Both the position numbers and the translations under genes were made by a program. The notes beneath the pieces are model-generated. The model was not told the origin of the DNA and did not search any database. It saw nothing but the letters and a program-made list of their open reading frames with translations. Positions 1 to 7,349 of a stretch of DNA of 9,880 nt are shown here, one piece after another; position 1 is the stretch's first letter, and the number at the start of each line of letters is the position of its first letter. The DNA is from Thermoanaerobaculia bacterium (GTDB taxonomy: Bacteria > Acidobacteriota > Thermoanaerobaculia > Multivoradales > JAHEKO01), in NCBI GenBank assembly GCA_029287645.1, contig JARFQS010000008.1, forward strand, positions 1 to 9,880. Reading direction: 5' to 3'.

Positions 1-66
1 AGCTGAAGACGGCTTACGAGATTAGGTCGTTGGTCTCGTGGGCTCGGAGATGTGTATAAGAGACAG
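1..66. other. Illumina Nextera/P7 adapter contamination at contig end
   Basis: This is synthetic sequence, not genome. Positions 48-66 are the 19-base Tn5 mosaic end AGATGTGTATAAGAGACAG. Positions 33-47 are the Nextera read-2 segment GTCTCGTGGGCTCGG. Positions 23-32 (taggtcgttg) sit where the i7 index belongs. Positions 1-22 match the inner part of the P7 primer with two A-to-T differences, at 4 and 14. Genomic sequence therefore starts at 67. The contig end is a library fragment end that was not trimmed, and any gene running into it is artificially ended. Confidence 0.97.
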
Positions 67-1479
67 GCCGGTGGCGTAGCGCAGTAGGCGCAGCTGTCGC
101 CCTCGCTCACTTGGCACTCTTCCGTGCCCATCGTCAGGAAGATGCTGAATTCCGGCTCGTTGCCAGGCGATGATCCAGGACTCGGGAAGGGTGACACCGT
201 CCCTGAGCTCCTGCTCCCAGATGAGATCGAGCGCCCGGTCTGCGATGCTCCTCACCCAGACCGTCGAGTGCCGCGGCTCTGGCTGCAGATGACGGATCGC
301 CTGCTCGACGTAGCCGTGGAGTGTCGGATCCGCGACGGGGACCTGCGCAAGGCGAACCTCGAGAAGCATGCGAACGTTCTGTTGGAACAGCTCGGCATCT
401 CCGAAGACCCTTTGCAGGCTGCTCACACCCGCCGACTCCCGCTCTACGAACCGTTCCACGAGGCCACAGGCGGAGACGATCCGCTTGCCTTCCCGTCGGA
501 CGAATCCCCTCCGCTCCAGCCGGCGCAACCGAGACTCCGGAACCGCCCTGACCCGCAACTCGCCACGCGTCAGGTCTGCGAGATCCGTCTTCATCTCCGC
601 CGTGCACTCCTCCCACAGAGCTGCGAGAAGCTGCCGGCGGCGCTGCATCAGACGCTCGGCCAATCGATCCACATCCTCACCACTGACCTTGGCTCCGGGC
701 TCGGCCCACTCCCACGTCGACTGCAGAAGGGCCGTCAGCAGAATCGGAATACTCCCGGTCCAGTACTGAAGCCGCTGGCGAGCCGCCTTGTCGAGTGGGA
801 CTCCTTCTCGGCTGAACGGCTCGAGAAACGCCTCCCAATCGCTGTCATCGAGACAGCCGACGATGACCGGGGCGTCGTGGAAGATCTCCCAGAAATCCGA
901 CGTGCGGGACTCCTCCGTCCGGCACAGCTCCCGCAGGGGAAGTCGACTGCCGGTCACATAGCGCAGAACCGGTTCCGAGGCGATTCGCAGCAGACCGTCC
1001 CAGATCTCGGAAGTGATGCCGGGGTTGGCCAGCACATCGTCGAAGCCATCCATGACCATCAGCACGGCGTCATCGGTCTGAGCGAGCTCGCGAGCCACCA
1101 GACCGAGGCGTTCGGTGATCTCCACGTCGTCGAATCGGAGTAGCTCGGAGCCCTCGGGCCAGGACTTCTCCACCGCCGCCGCCAGCTTCTCCGCAAAACG
1201 CTCGCGCAGCTCGTCATCGGTCAGAGGGGTCCGCCGGCGCAGATCGAAGTAGGCCGCCCCCAGATACCCTGGCTGGTCCTCCGCGTAGATCCTGGCGATC
1301 TCCTGCAGCAGGACGCTCTTGCCATACAGAGCCGGCCCCATGACCGAAACGTGCTCGGGGCGCTCCTTGTCGAGGTGGGCTCGCACTCTTGCGGTCAGAT
1401 CCCGACGACCGAGAAGGGCTGGAACGGTAGGGCCCAAGACCTGGTACGGGTTGTTCTTCATCCGAGCATTATCACTCAT
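67..1479 (-). CDS. STAND/AAA-type P-loop ATPase, 3' end missing
   Basis: A P-loop NTPase, probably a regulatory or defence-type STAND ATPase; substrate unknown. 471 genomic residues are present. The N-terminal lead NPYQVLGPTVPALLGRRDL (10-28) resembles the entry segment of many STAND ATPases. Walker A is GPALYGKS (48-55). Walker B is VLMVMDGFDD (139-148, D144). A sensor-like strand with Arg follows at 173-182 (RYVTGSRLPL). A winged-helix-like segment lies near 285-345 (LRRLERRGFVRR at 318-329). The region 355-445 is helical and unrecognised. The start at 1479 has a purine-rich GAGG stretch upstream; M7 is an alternative. The reading frame continues through the adapter to a stop at 22-24, giving a false 14-residue tail (LSLIHISEPTRPTT). 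The real C-terminus is missing, so any effector domain there cannot be seen. The gene is divergent from the amidotransferase gene. A cell-division or replication AAA role is less likely given the STAND-like layout. Confidence 0.8.
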
Positions 1480-1539
1480 CGTCGAGGCCCTCGATCCGTG
1501 CCGACTCTGTAGAATCGTCTTGCCGGTGAATCCTTGGCC

Positions 1540-1547
1540 GAGGAGGT
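1540..1547 (+). promoter_or_regulatory. Strong Shine-Dalgarno of the amidotransferase gene
   Basis: GAGGAGGT lies 6 bases before the ATG at 1554. It is close to the full anti-16S complement and fixes that start. It sits in the 74-base divergent gap shared with the ATPase gene. A TAGAAT at 1510-1515 could be a -10 box for the plus strand, but no convincing -35 box lies 16-18 bases upstream. Confidence 0.75.
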
Positions 1548-1553
1548 AGCACC

Positions 1554-2387
1554 ATGTGTCGTTGGCTGGCCTATTCTGGAGCCCCCTTGTTCCTCGAAGA
1601 GCTGATCTTCAAGCCGAAGCACTCCCTGATCGACCAGAGCCTTTCGGCCTATGCGAGCGAGAGCACGACCAACGGCGACGGTTTCGGCATGGGCTGGTAC
1701 GGCGACCGGGACTTCCCCGGCGTCTATCGCGACATACAACCGGCCTGGAACGACGACAACCTACGTGACCTGGCTGCGCAGATCGAGTCTCCCCTGTTCC
1801 TCGCCCACGTTCGTGCGGCGACTGGAACGGCGGTTCAGCAGTCCAACTGCCACCCCTTCCGGCACGGCAAGTGGCTCTTCGTCCACAACGGCTCCATCGA
1901 GGAGTTTCGAAGTCTCCGCCGAGAGCTGACCCTGGCCGTGGCGCCAGAGCTCTTTCCCTACATCTCCGGGACCACCGACTCCGAGATCATGTTCTATTTA
2001 GCCCTGACGTTTGGACTGCAGAAGAACGTCATCGGAGGTGTCGAGAGGATGGTCGGTTTCATCGAAGAGGTCGCAGCGAAGCACGACATCGAGAATCCGC
2101 TGCAGATGACCCTCGGTATCAGTGAAGGCGAGCGCATCTACGCCTTCCGCTACTCCAGCGAGGGAAGGTCCCGCACCCTGTTTCACAGTGTCAGCAAGAA
2201 AGCCATCCAGGAGTTGCACCCCGATGTAGGAATGCTGCCGGACGACTTACGGATCATCGTGTCCGAACCCTTCAGCGACCTGACCGACCTCTGGGTCGAG
2301 ATTCCGGAGTCGACTGTCGTGGTCGTGGAGCAGGGCGAGGTATTGCCGCAGCCCTTCACGCCCCAGCGAAGTCACCAGATGGCCTGA
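1554..2387 (+). CDS. Class II glutamine amidotransferase, YafJ/EgtC-like
   Basis: A 277-residue cytosolic N-terminal-nucleophile amidohydrolase that should release ammonia from glutamine or cleave a gamma-glutamyl amide. Cys2 becomes the catalytic N-terminal nucleophile once Met1 is removed. The class II signature is complete: MCRWLAY (1-7), NGDGFGMGWY (40-49), HVRAATG (85-91, R87), NCHPF (98-102), HNGS (111-114, N112/G113 for the oxyanion hole) and GTTDSE (139-144, D142). The length fits stand-alone GATase_4 family proteins such as E. coli YafJ (about 255 residues), with no synthetase domain attached. EgtC of ergothioneine synthesis shares this fold, but no egt genes are visible, so YafJ-like of unknown substrate is the safer call. 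The start is set by a strong ribosome site. The gene is probably co-transcribed with the asmA-like gene 26 bases downstream; no functional link between the two families is known to me. Confidence 0.93.
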   Translation: MCRWLAYSGAPLFLEELIFKPKHSLIDQSLSAYASESTTNGDGFGMGWYGDRDFPGVYRDIQPAWNDDNLRDLAAQIESPLFLAHVRAATGTAVQQSNCHPFRHGKWLFVHNGSIEEFRSLRRELTLAVAPELFPYISGTTDSEIMFYLALTFGLQKNVIGGVERMVGFIEEVAAKHDIENPLQMTLGISEGERIYAFRYSSEGRSRTLFHSVSKKAIQELHPDVGMLPDDLRIIVSEPFSDLTDLWVEIPESTVVVVEQGEVLPQPFTPQRSHQMA

Positions 2388-2413
2388 AGCCGCTCGCATC
2401 GAAAGAGAGATCC

Positions 2414-5400
2414 TTGCCCAGAAATCCATGGCTGCGACGGCTGTCGATCGTCCTGGCGATCGGCGTCGGCTTCGTCATCGCTTTCGTGGCGTTCCTTCTC
2501 CTCATACAGCCCATCTTGAACTTGAGCCCCTTCAAGGGACTCCTCGCGGCTCAATTGTCCGGCCTCGCCGGAGTGCCGGTAACCCTGGAGGAGCTCTACC
2601 TGAAGACATCTCTCGAACCGAGAGTAGAGATCCGAGAGCTGCAGGTCGCAGATCTGGCGGGTGTCGGGACGGCACAGCTCCAGATCGAGTTGATACCACT
2701 CCTGAAGCGGAACATTTCCATCGACTCCCTGAAGCTGGATCAGGTGACAGTCCAAGTGCGTCCCACCGTCGATCTGGTACGGGAATGGCTCAGCCAAGAC
2801 GACCGCCCGAAGTCCCCGTACCGGGTGGACGCCCTCGAGAACCTCGAGTTCGACCGGGTCCAGTTGAATGTCACCGGCGATCGCGGTGGCGATCATCGCC
2901 TCGTGATCGACGAGTGTGACGGTGGGATCACCAGAGAGTCCCCCTTGAAGCTCGAGGCTCGTGGGAGCTTCGACGACACGGCTCTGCGATTCGAGGCTGG
3001 GGGTCCCACACTGGAAGAGTTCTTCAATTCAGATTCGACGATTCCAATGGAGGCAGCCCTCGAGGTCGCCGGCGCCAATCTCACCCTCGACGGCACTCTC
3101 ACCAGGCAGTCCAACCCACCGACCCTTGCCCTGAATTTCAGTCTCGAGGGAGACGCTCTCGAGACCACGCTCGCAGCCGTCGGAATCCAGCTCCCTCCGC
3201 TGGGTTCCTTCCAGGTCCAAGGCAGCCTGACTCACTCGGGGGGTCCGTTCCACCTGACCGAGCTCCAAAGCCGGATCGGCGAAGCCGGGCTGAGCGGTGA
3301 TCTCCAACTGAGCTTCGAGAGCGAGAAGCTCACCCTCGACGGCAGACTGGATACCGGCCGAATCGACCTGGGCTCATGGCTCGATCTTCCCCCACCCGGC
3401 GACAACCAGAAACCAGAGGTCGCCACTGAATACCGAATCTTCGAGCGGCCCATCCCAACAGAGCCGATCGAGAACGCTCTGGCCGCAATGAATGTCGATC
3501 TCGACATCAGTATCGAGGGACTCGATGGGCTCCAAACTACCGTCGAAGAGATGAAGGGAGAGCTGATTCTCCAAGACGGGCACTTGACCCTTCCGTATGA
3601 GCTCGCTCTTTCGGGGGCTCCGGTCCGGGGCCAGGCAACGGTCACCAGCTCCGCGGGCACACTCGGACTGAGTCTCGAGCTCGCGTCGGCGACGTTCACC
3701 CTCGACCAACTATCGCAAGACCTGGGTCGCGGCCTGACAACCGGCACCGTCGGACACGTGTACCTCTCGGCGTCGAGCTCCGGCGACACGATCGGGGACC
3801 TGCTCAACCAACTCGTCCTCGAGCTCGATTCAGGCGACGCACGGCTCCTCTTCAGCAGCCCCAACAGGGAGAAAAAGGTCGATCTCGTCCTCACTCGACT
3901 GGAGCTGAAGCGCGGTCCGGAGCTGCCTATCCGGGTTGAGCTCGACGGTGATCTGAAAGGCTATCCCTACCGCATCGAGCTGGCTGGACAGGACACGAAG
4001 GACTGGGAGTCGAAGGCCCCCTGGCCCTTCACACTGATCAGCGAAGCGTTGGGGGGCAGGACGTCGATCGCCGGGAAGATCTCGCTCGAGCCCGACGACT
4101 TCTTCCTGGAGCTCGAACTCGATGTCACCGGTGATCGGATCGGAGATCTCGAGCCCTGGTGGGGGGTACCGCAAGATGCTGATTATCCCTACGCGGTTCG
4201 CGGATCCCTGCTCGCCAAGCCCGGCCACTGGAAGCTGGATCTCGACACGGTCCGCGTAGGCCAGACTCTCGCCTCATTGACCGTGCTCGATCCGGAGCTC
4301 GAAGGGGCGCCCCTTCGGCTCGACCTCCAAGCCGAGACCGTGTTCTTGGACGAGCTGATGTACTTGATCGAACCCGAAGAAGAGGAGATTGCTGCAGAGC
4401 CGGTCTTGACCCTGGACATCCCAATCTGGCCTGAGGAGCTCCGCCTTCCGGACACACGAGCGAACATCGAGCTCGACGAGGTGCTGCGAGAGGCTCCTGG
4501 GCTCGCCGACTTCAACGATGTCTCGGTGGACCTGGACATCTTCGAGAGTCAGCTGGAGCGAATCGCCTTCTCCGCTAGGGCAGACGAAGCGAGCTGTCGA
4601 GGCGACCTCCATCTCGACTGGGCGACGGATCCTCCCGAGATGACTCTCGATCTGGGTGGCGAGGCGCTAGATCTCGGTCGTCTTGTCGAGCTCGACGAAA
4701 TAGCGCCCGATCTCATCGTTCGAGCCGAGCGGTTCGACCTCGATGTCACCGCGGAGGCCGAGACCTTGCGCCAGATGCTTCGCGAAGGCGTCACGATCAC
4801 GGGAGGTGCCGAGGACGTCTACATCTCGGCCCCATCGCTCGACGCGGAAAAGCCCCTGGAGCTCACCCTGGACCAGGCATCGATCTCCGAGGCTCCCGGC
4901 AAGCCTATTCAGGTGCGAGCTGACGGCCACCTCTGGGAGTGGCCTGTGGATCTCCAGATCGCGCTCCACAACAAGGAACGAACAGGGCCCGATGATGACC
5001 CTTTCCCGGTCGAGATGAGCCTGCGTGCAGGTGACGTGCGCCTGAAAGCCTCGGGAGAGCTCGTGCCTCCAGTCACTCCGGACAACCTCGACCTCAGCTT
5101 CTCGCTGACCGCCGATCGTGTCAGCAGTTTCGAGCCCTTCACCGGACATCGGATCTCCGAGATCGGACCCGTAGCAGCCTCAGGGAATCTCGCGATCCGA
5201 CCCGACCACTACACCCTGCAGGAATTTTCCCTCGAGGTGAGCGAGTCGGACGTCCATGGAAGCATGTCCTTGGATCTGGCAAGTGAACGACCCCGCCTCT
5301 CCGCCGACTTCTCGTCGCGGCGTATTCATCTCGCCGAGATAGGAGCTCACGCAAGGGACCCCGACCCAACCCAGAGCGAGACTGCAGCATCGGCGGAACC

Positions 5401-6322
5401 TGACAGCGGCACGGAAGAGGAGGCTCAGGAGAGTTGGCTGGAGAAGCTCCAGTCGAGCAAGCTCGCAGAGCTGGATCTCGACCTGAGCCTGCAATCAGAC
5501 GACATCTACTGGGGAGGCGAGACAGGTGGCGGTGGACATATCGAGATTCGGTCCGAGAAGGGTCGGCTGGCTCTTGGCCCCTTCCACCTGGCCCTGGCGG
5601 ACGGATGGATCGACGGAAACGTCCTCGTACAGGCGGATTCCGGCCTACTGGACGCCGACATGGAGCTCCTGGTCTACGACGTCGAGTACGGGCCGATTCT
5701 GAGGTCCTTCAATCCAGAGGGAGAGGGCAGTGGCACGATCGACCTGGAGACCCGGCTGGTGGCCTCGAGTGCGCCTGCCGGTGAACTGATCACCACGGCC
5801 GATGGCGAATTCCGCTTCGCGCTCTTTCCGCGTAACGTCGATACCACCCTGCTGAACTTCTGGGGAGCGGGTCTCTTCAGTTCGATGTTCCGCGCTGTGG
5901 ATCCCACCGATGAATCCATCCTCAACTGTATGGTAGGCGACTTTTCTGTCACCGACGGAGTGCTGACAGCCGACCAGTTCTGGTTCGACACGTCGAGGAT
6001 TCGCGCCCGGGGCAAGGGCACGATCGACCTGCCGCAGGGGACCCTCGATATGACCCTCCACCCGCGGCCGAAGAAGAGGACCTTCCTGACCCTGGCCACG
6101 CCAGCCAGGATCAAGGGGCCCGTCGAAGATCCCAAGGTCTCCTTGAAGAAGGGGGGGATGGTGGGAACCGCCTTCCGCCTCTACATGTGGTGGCTGACGA
6201 TCTACACCCAGATCCTCAAAAAGCCCCTGCCCACCGACGGCTCGGACGTCTGCTTCCTGCCTCCGCCACCCGAGACCACCGAGTCTCCGACAAGCGAAGC
6301 CACCCAACCACCGAATCGCTGA
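2414..6322 (+). CDS. AsmA-family inner-membrane-anchored periplasmic protein
   Basis: A 1302-residue protein of the AsmA/TamB/YhdP/YicH superfamily, whose members span the periplasm as hydrophobic beta-grooves and are linked to phospholipid transport to, and integrity of, the outer membrane. One N-terminal membrane segment (about residues 10-31) follows Arg8/Arg9, so most of the protein is periplasmic. The long middle is repetitive beta-strand sequence rich in alternating L/D/E. An acidic Ser/Thr/Glu-rich linker (about 980-1008) precedes the AsmA C-terminal domain (about 1010-1250), with the family-typical LNCMVGDFSVTDGVLTADQFWFDT segment split around C1172 and then the GTIDLPQGTLDMTL motif. 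The end is a Pro/Thr-rich tail. The start is TTG: it is preceded by AAGAGAGA at 2403-2410, no other start keeps the membrane anchor, and no in-frame ATG lies nearby upstream. It probably shares an mRNA with the amidotransferase. Substrate specificity cannot be read from sequence. Confidence 0.92.
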   Translation: MPRNPWLRRLSIVLAIGVGFVIAFVAFLLLIQPILNLSPFKGLLAAQLSGLAGVPVTLEELYLKTSLEPRVEIRELQVADLAGVGTAQLQIELIPLLKRNISIDSLKLDQVTVQVRPTVDLVREWLSQDDRPKSPYRVDALENLEFDRVQLNVTGDRGGDHRLVIDECDGGITRESPLKLEARGSFDDTALRFEAGGPTLEEFFNSDSTIPMEAALEVAGANLTLDGTLTRQSNPPTLALNFSLEGDALETTLAAVGIQLPPLGSFQVQGSLTHSGGPFHLTELQSRIGEAGLSGDLQLSFESEKLTLDGRLDTGRIDLGSWLDLPPPGDNQKPEVATEYRIFERPIPTEPIENALAAMNVDLDISIEGLDGLQTTVEEMKGELILQDGHLTLPYELALSGAPVRGQATVTSSAGTLGLSLELASATFTLDQLSQDLGRGLTTGTVGHVYLSASSSGDTIGDLLNQLVLELDSGDARLLFSSPNREKKVDLVLTRLELKRGPELPIRVELDGDLKGYPYRIELAGQDTKDWESKAPWPFTLISEALGGRTSIAGKISLEPDDFFLELELDVTGDRIGDLEPWWGVPQDADYPYAVRGSLLAKPGHWKLDLDTVRVGQTLASLTVLDPELEGAPLRLDLQAETVFLDELMYLIEPEEEEIAAEPVLTLDIPIWPEELRLPDTRANIELDEVLREAPGLADFNDVSVDLDIFESQLERIAFSARADEASCRGDLHLDWATDPPEMTLDLGGEALDLGRLVELDEIAPDLIVRAERFDLDVTAEAETLRQMLREGVTITGGAEDVYISAPSLDAEKPLELTLDQASISEAPGKPIQVRADGHLWEWPVDLQIALHNKERTGPDDDPFPVEMSLRAGDVRLKASGELVPPVTPDNLDLSFSLTADRVSSFEPFTGHRISEIGPVAASGNLAIRPDHYTLQEFSLEVSESDVHGSMSLDLASERPRLSADFSSRRIHLAEIGAHARDPDPTQSETAASAEPDSGTEEEAQESWLEKLQSSKLAELDLDLSLQSDDIYWGGETGGGGHIEIRSEKGRLALGPFHLALADGWIDGNVLVQADSGLLDADMELLVYDVEYGPILRSFNPEGEGSGTIDLETRLVASSAPAGELITTADGEFRFALFPRNVDTTLLNFWGAGLFSSMFRAVDPTDESILNCMVGDFSVTDGVLTADQFWFDTSRIRARGKGTIDLPQGTLDMTLHPRPKKRTFLTLATPARIKGPVEDPKVSLKKGGMVGTAFRLYMWWLTIYTQILKKPLPTDGSDVCFLPPPPETTESPTSEATQPPNR

Positions 6323-6331
6323 ACCTTCAGA

Positions 6332-6406
6332 TCAGAGCTCACCCAGAAGGCGGAGCTTCTGTTCGACTTCTTCGAGGATGGTTCTGGGCAGCAGTGCCAG
6401 GGCTCG
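6332..6406 (-). pseudogene. C-terminal remnant of a mazF-like toxin gene
   Basis: Read on the minus strand, this encodes 24 residues ending ILEEVEQKLRLLGEL and a TGA stop at 6334-6332. The intact MazF-like protein encoded at 8410-8751 has the same ending; 21 of 24 residues agree. Three base differences in the last 15 codons are all synonymous, while the upstream part carries L/R, R/N and T/A changes. That pattern means the copy diverged while still under selection as a protein, then lost its first 90 or so codons. Upstream similarity breaks at a run of eight C (minus strand) next to the vapC stop. It ends 10 bases after the asmA-like stop, convergently, just as intact mazF converges on the nucleotidyltransferase gene. 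The frame stays open into vapC, but I see no start or ribosome site making it a gene. Confidence 0.8.
6344..6361. terminator. Palindrome at asmA/mazF-remnant convergent ends
   Basis: CAGAAG (6344-6349), a six-base loop and CTTCTG (6356-6361) form a perfect six-pair stem just past the asmA-like stop. The copy at 8423-8438 keeps five pairs. There is no U-tract on either side, so this is at best a Rho-independent-like pause or a bidirectional stop. It may equally be a by-product of the coding sequence for QKLRLL. Confidence 0.3.
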
Positions 6407-6440
6407 GGGGGGGACCTTCTTCGGCCAGTACAGCCAGGCC

Positions 6441-6818
6441 TCAGACTTCCCAGGCTTCGCGCAATCGGGAATCCAGAGTAACCAGATCGGCCTCGAGCTC
6501 ACGCGCGAGCCATAGATAGCAGGCGTCGTAGTAGGTGAGATGCTTCCGCTCCGCCAGCTCGATGACTTTTCTATCGACGACCCCGACCTCGCGAAGCCTC
6601 AACCGATCCAAGAAGCCCAGAGCCTGCAGGAGCGTCTCCTTCGCCGCGGGATAGAGCTGTCGCTTCTTGAGGCATACACTCGCGAGCTCGTCCCGAAGCA
6701 GGGTCGGAGCGATCAGCTGTCGGTCCTCGAGAGCTGTGGCGACCTCTGCTCCCTGCGGCTCCCCGAACAGGAGCGAGGCGATGGCCGAGGCGTCGACCAC
6801 GGCGAGCTCATCGCCCAT
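6441..6818 (-). CDS. vapC: VapC-family PIN-domain ribonuclease toxin
   Basis: A 125-residue PIN-domain protein, the toxin of a VapBC pair, expected to cleave RNA with bound Mg2+ until held by its antitoxin. All four acidic PIN residues are present: D9 (VVDASA), E44 (LRDELA), D98 (YYDACYLWLA) and D116 (LVTLDSRL). The length is normal for the family. The ATG at 6818-6816 has AGGAG four bases upstream (6827-6823), inside the 3' end of vapB. The two genes overlap by 11 bases, so toxin translation is coupled to antitoxin translation. The gene stops 35 bases before the mazF remnant. RNA target (tRNA, rRNA or mRNA) is unknown. Confidence 0.93.
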   Translation of the reverse strand: MGDELAVVDASAIASLLFGEPQGAEVATALEDRQLIAPTLLRDELASVCLKKRQLYPAAKETLLQALGFLDRLRLREVGVVDRKVIELAERKHLTYYDACYLWLARELEADLVTLDSRLREAWEV

Positions 6819-7044
6819 CCCGCTCCTCTCGGACCATTCGAGCGGCCAGAGCGCCGGATTTCAGCCCCAGGTTCCGCACTTCATCGAGAATCTCTCTCGG
6901 AGTCACCACGGCCTTGTCCGTCACGGACTGCTCCAAGATCGCCATCAGCTCACCTTGCAGCGAACGGTGATTTCGTGCGGCTCGTTCACGCAGACGCTCT
7001 GCTAGCTCATCGGGCACGTTCTTGATCGACAAGTTCACCGACAT
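6808..7044 (-). CDS. vapB: FitA/VapB-like ribbon-helix-helix antitoxin
   Basis: A 78-residue antitoxin that should bind VapC through its C-terminal tail and its own operator through an N-terminal ribbon-helix-helix. The sequence VNLSIKNVPDELAERLRERA (3-22) gives the DNA-contacting beta strand and first helix. RNHRSLQGELMAIL (24-37) gives the second helix, typical of the FitA/StbC group. The charged tail (ARMVREERDGR) would wrap the toxin. It lies first in the operon, as expected. The ATG at 7044 has only a weak ribosome site (TAGGCG immediately upstream). A palindrome about 30 bases upstream is the probable autoregulatory operator. Confidence 0.9.
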   Translation of the reverse strand: MSVNLSIKNVPDELAERLRERAARNHRSLQGELMAILEQSVTDKAVVTPREILDEVRNLGLKSGALAARMVREERDGR

Positions 7045-7057
7045 CGCCTAGATCCAC

Positions 7058-7165
7058 TCACTTGGGTTTCATAATGGCTCCATTGTAGAGCCATTCCATC
7101 AGCGGATCCAGGTCCTGATCTCCAAGACGAATTTCGGACGGATCTTTTTGCTCCAGGGCGGCTCG
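7058..7165 (-). pseudogene. Orphan 35-codon C-terminal coding fragment
   Basis: The minus strand encodes 35 residues beginning RAALEQKDPSEIRLGDQDL and ending LMEWLYNGAIMKPK before a TGA at 7060-7058. Composition looks like the end of a real acidic protein, but two TAG codons (7171-7166) precede it and no start codon or ribosome site is at hand. I do not recognise the family. Its last third coincides with the vapBC operator palindrome. It may be the tail of a displaced gene that vapB now uses as leader. A chance open stretch remains possible. Confidence 0.35.
7073..7095 (-). promoter_or_regulatory. Candidate vapBC operator/promoter palindrome
   Basis: AATGGCTC (7073-7080) and GAGCCATT (7088-7095) are perfect eight-base inverted arms around a seven-base spacer. 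On the minus strand the spacer contains TACAAT (7087-7082), a five-of-six match to a -10 box. Transcription would then start about 30 bases before the vapB ATG, and a protein bound to the palindrome would block it. No good -35 box is seen (TGGATC at 17-base spacing), which fits a weak or activator-assisted promoter. The assignment is inferred from position and symmetry. Confidence 0.6.
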
Positions 7166-7349
7166 CTACTACCCATGTAGGGCAGGCCTTGTCCGGCTCA
7201 GTAACTCACCGAGGGCTCAGCCCCGCGAGATGCAGCGTCCCTCGACGAACCTTCACCGATCTTTGCGATGGGTCGGTGCATCACGAAACCCGTAGCTGTT
7301 CGAGCTTTGATGGGTTGCAGATTCATCATAAGCTGATTAAGATGGCGGG

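Larger units (their letters stand above)
6330..6406 (-). repeat. Direct repeat copy A of the mazF 3' end
   Basis: This 77-base stretch aligns without gaps to 8408-8484 (constant offset of 2078 bases), with 67 identical positions by hand count. Both copies lie in the same orientation and flank the vapBC and nucleotidyltransferase modules. Similarity stops at the run of eight G at 6406-6413. Confidence 0.9.
7045..7349. other. Gap between vapBC and the nucleotidyltransferase module
   Basis: This 305-base divergent gap holds the vapBC operator and the orphan fragment at its left end. In the middle, GGCTCAG occurs twice (7195-7201 and 7214-7220), the second inside the dyad GGGCT-C-AGCCC (7213-7223). 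Near the right end a weak promoter-like pair, TTGCAG (7315-7320) and TAAGAT (7338-7343) at 17-base spacing, would start transcription almost at the GTG of the next gene, which would make that message leaderless. The stretch around 7306-7343 is visibly richer in A and T than its surroundings. No RNA gene or intact reading frame is seen. Confidence 0.5.

Noticed and set aside
124..1143. Long plus-strand open frame of 339 codons opposite the ATPase gene
   Set aside because: It is antisense to a gene with clear Walker A and B motifs. Its own translation is Pro/Arg/Leu-rich with no motif, typical of shadow frames in GC-rich DNA.
1510..1515. TAGAAT as a -10 promoter box for the amidotransferase gene
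   Set aside because: No acceptable -35 hexamer at 16-18 bases, so it is only mentioned under the ribosome site.
7040..7349. Small RNA, tRNA or riboswitch in the largest gap
   Set aside because: No tRNA-like cloverleaf, terminator with a U-tract or known riboswitch core could be recognised; only short dyads and repeats are present.
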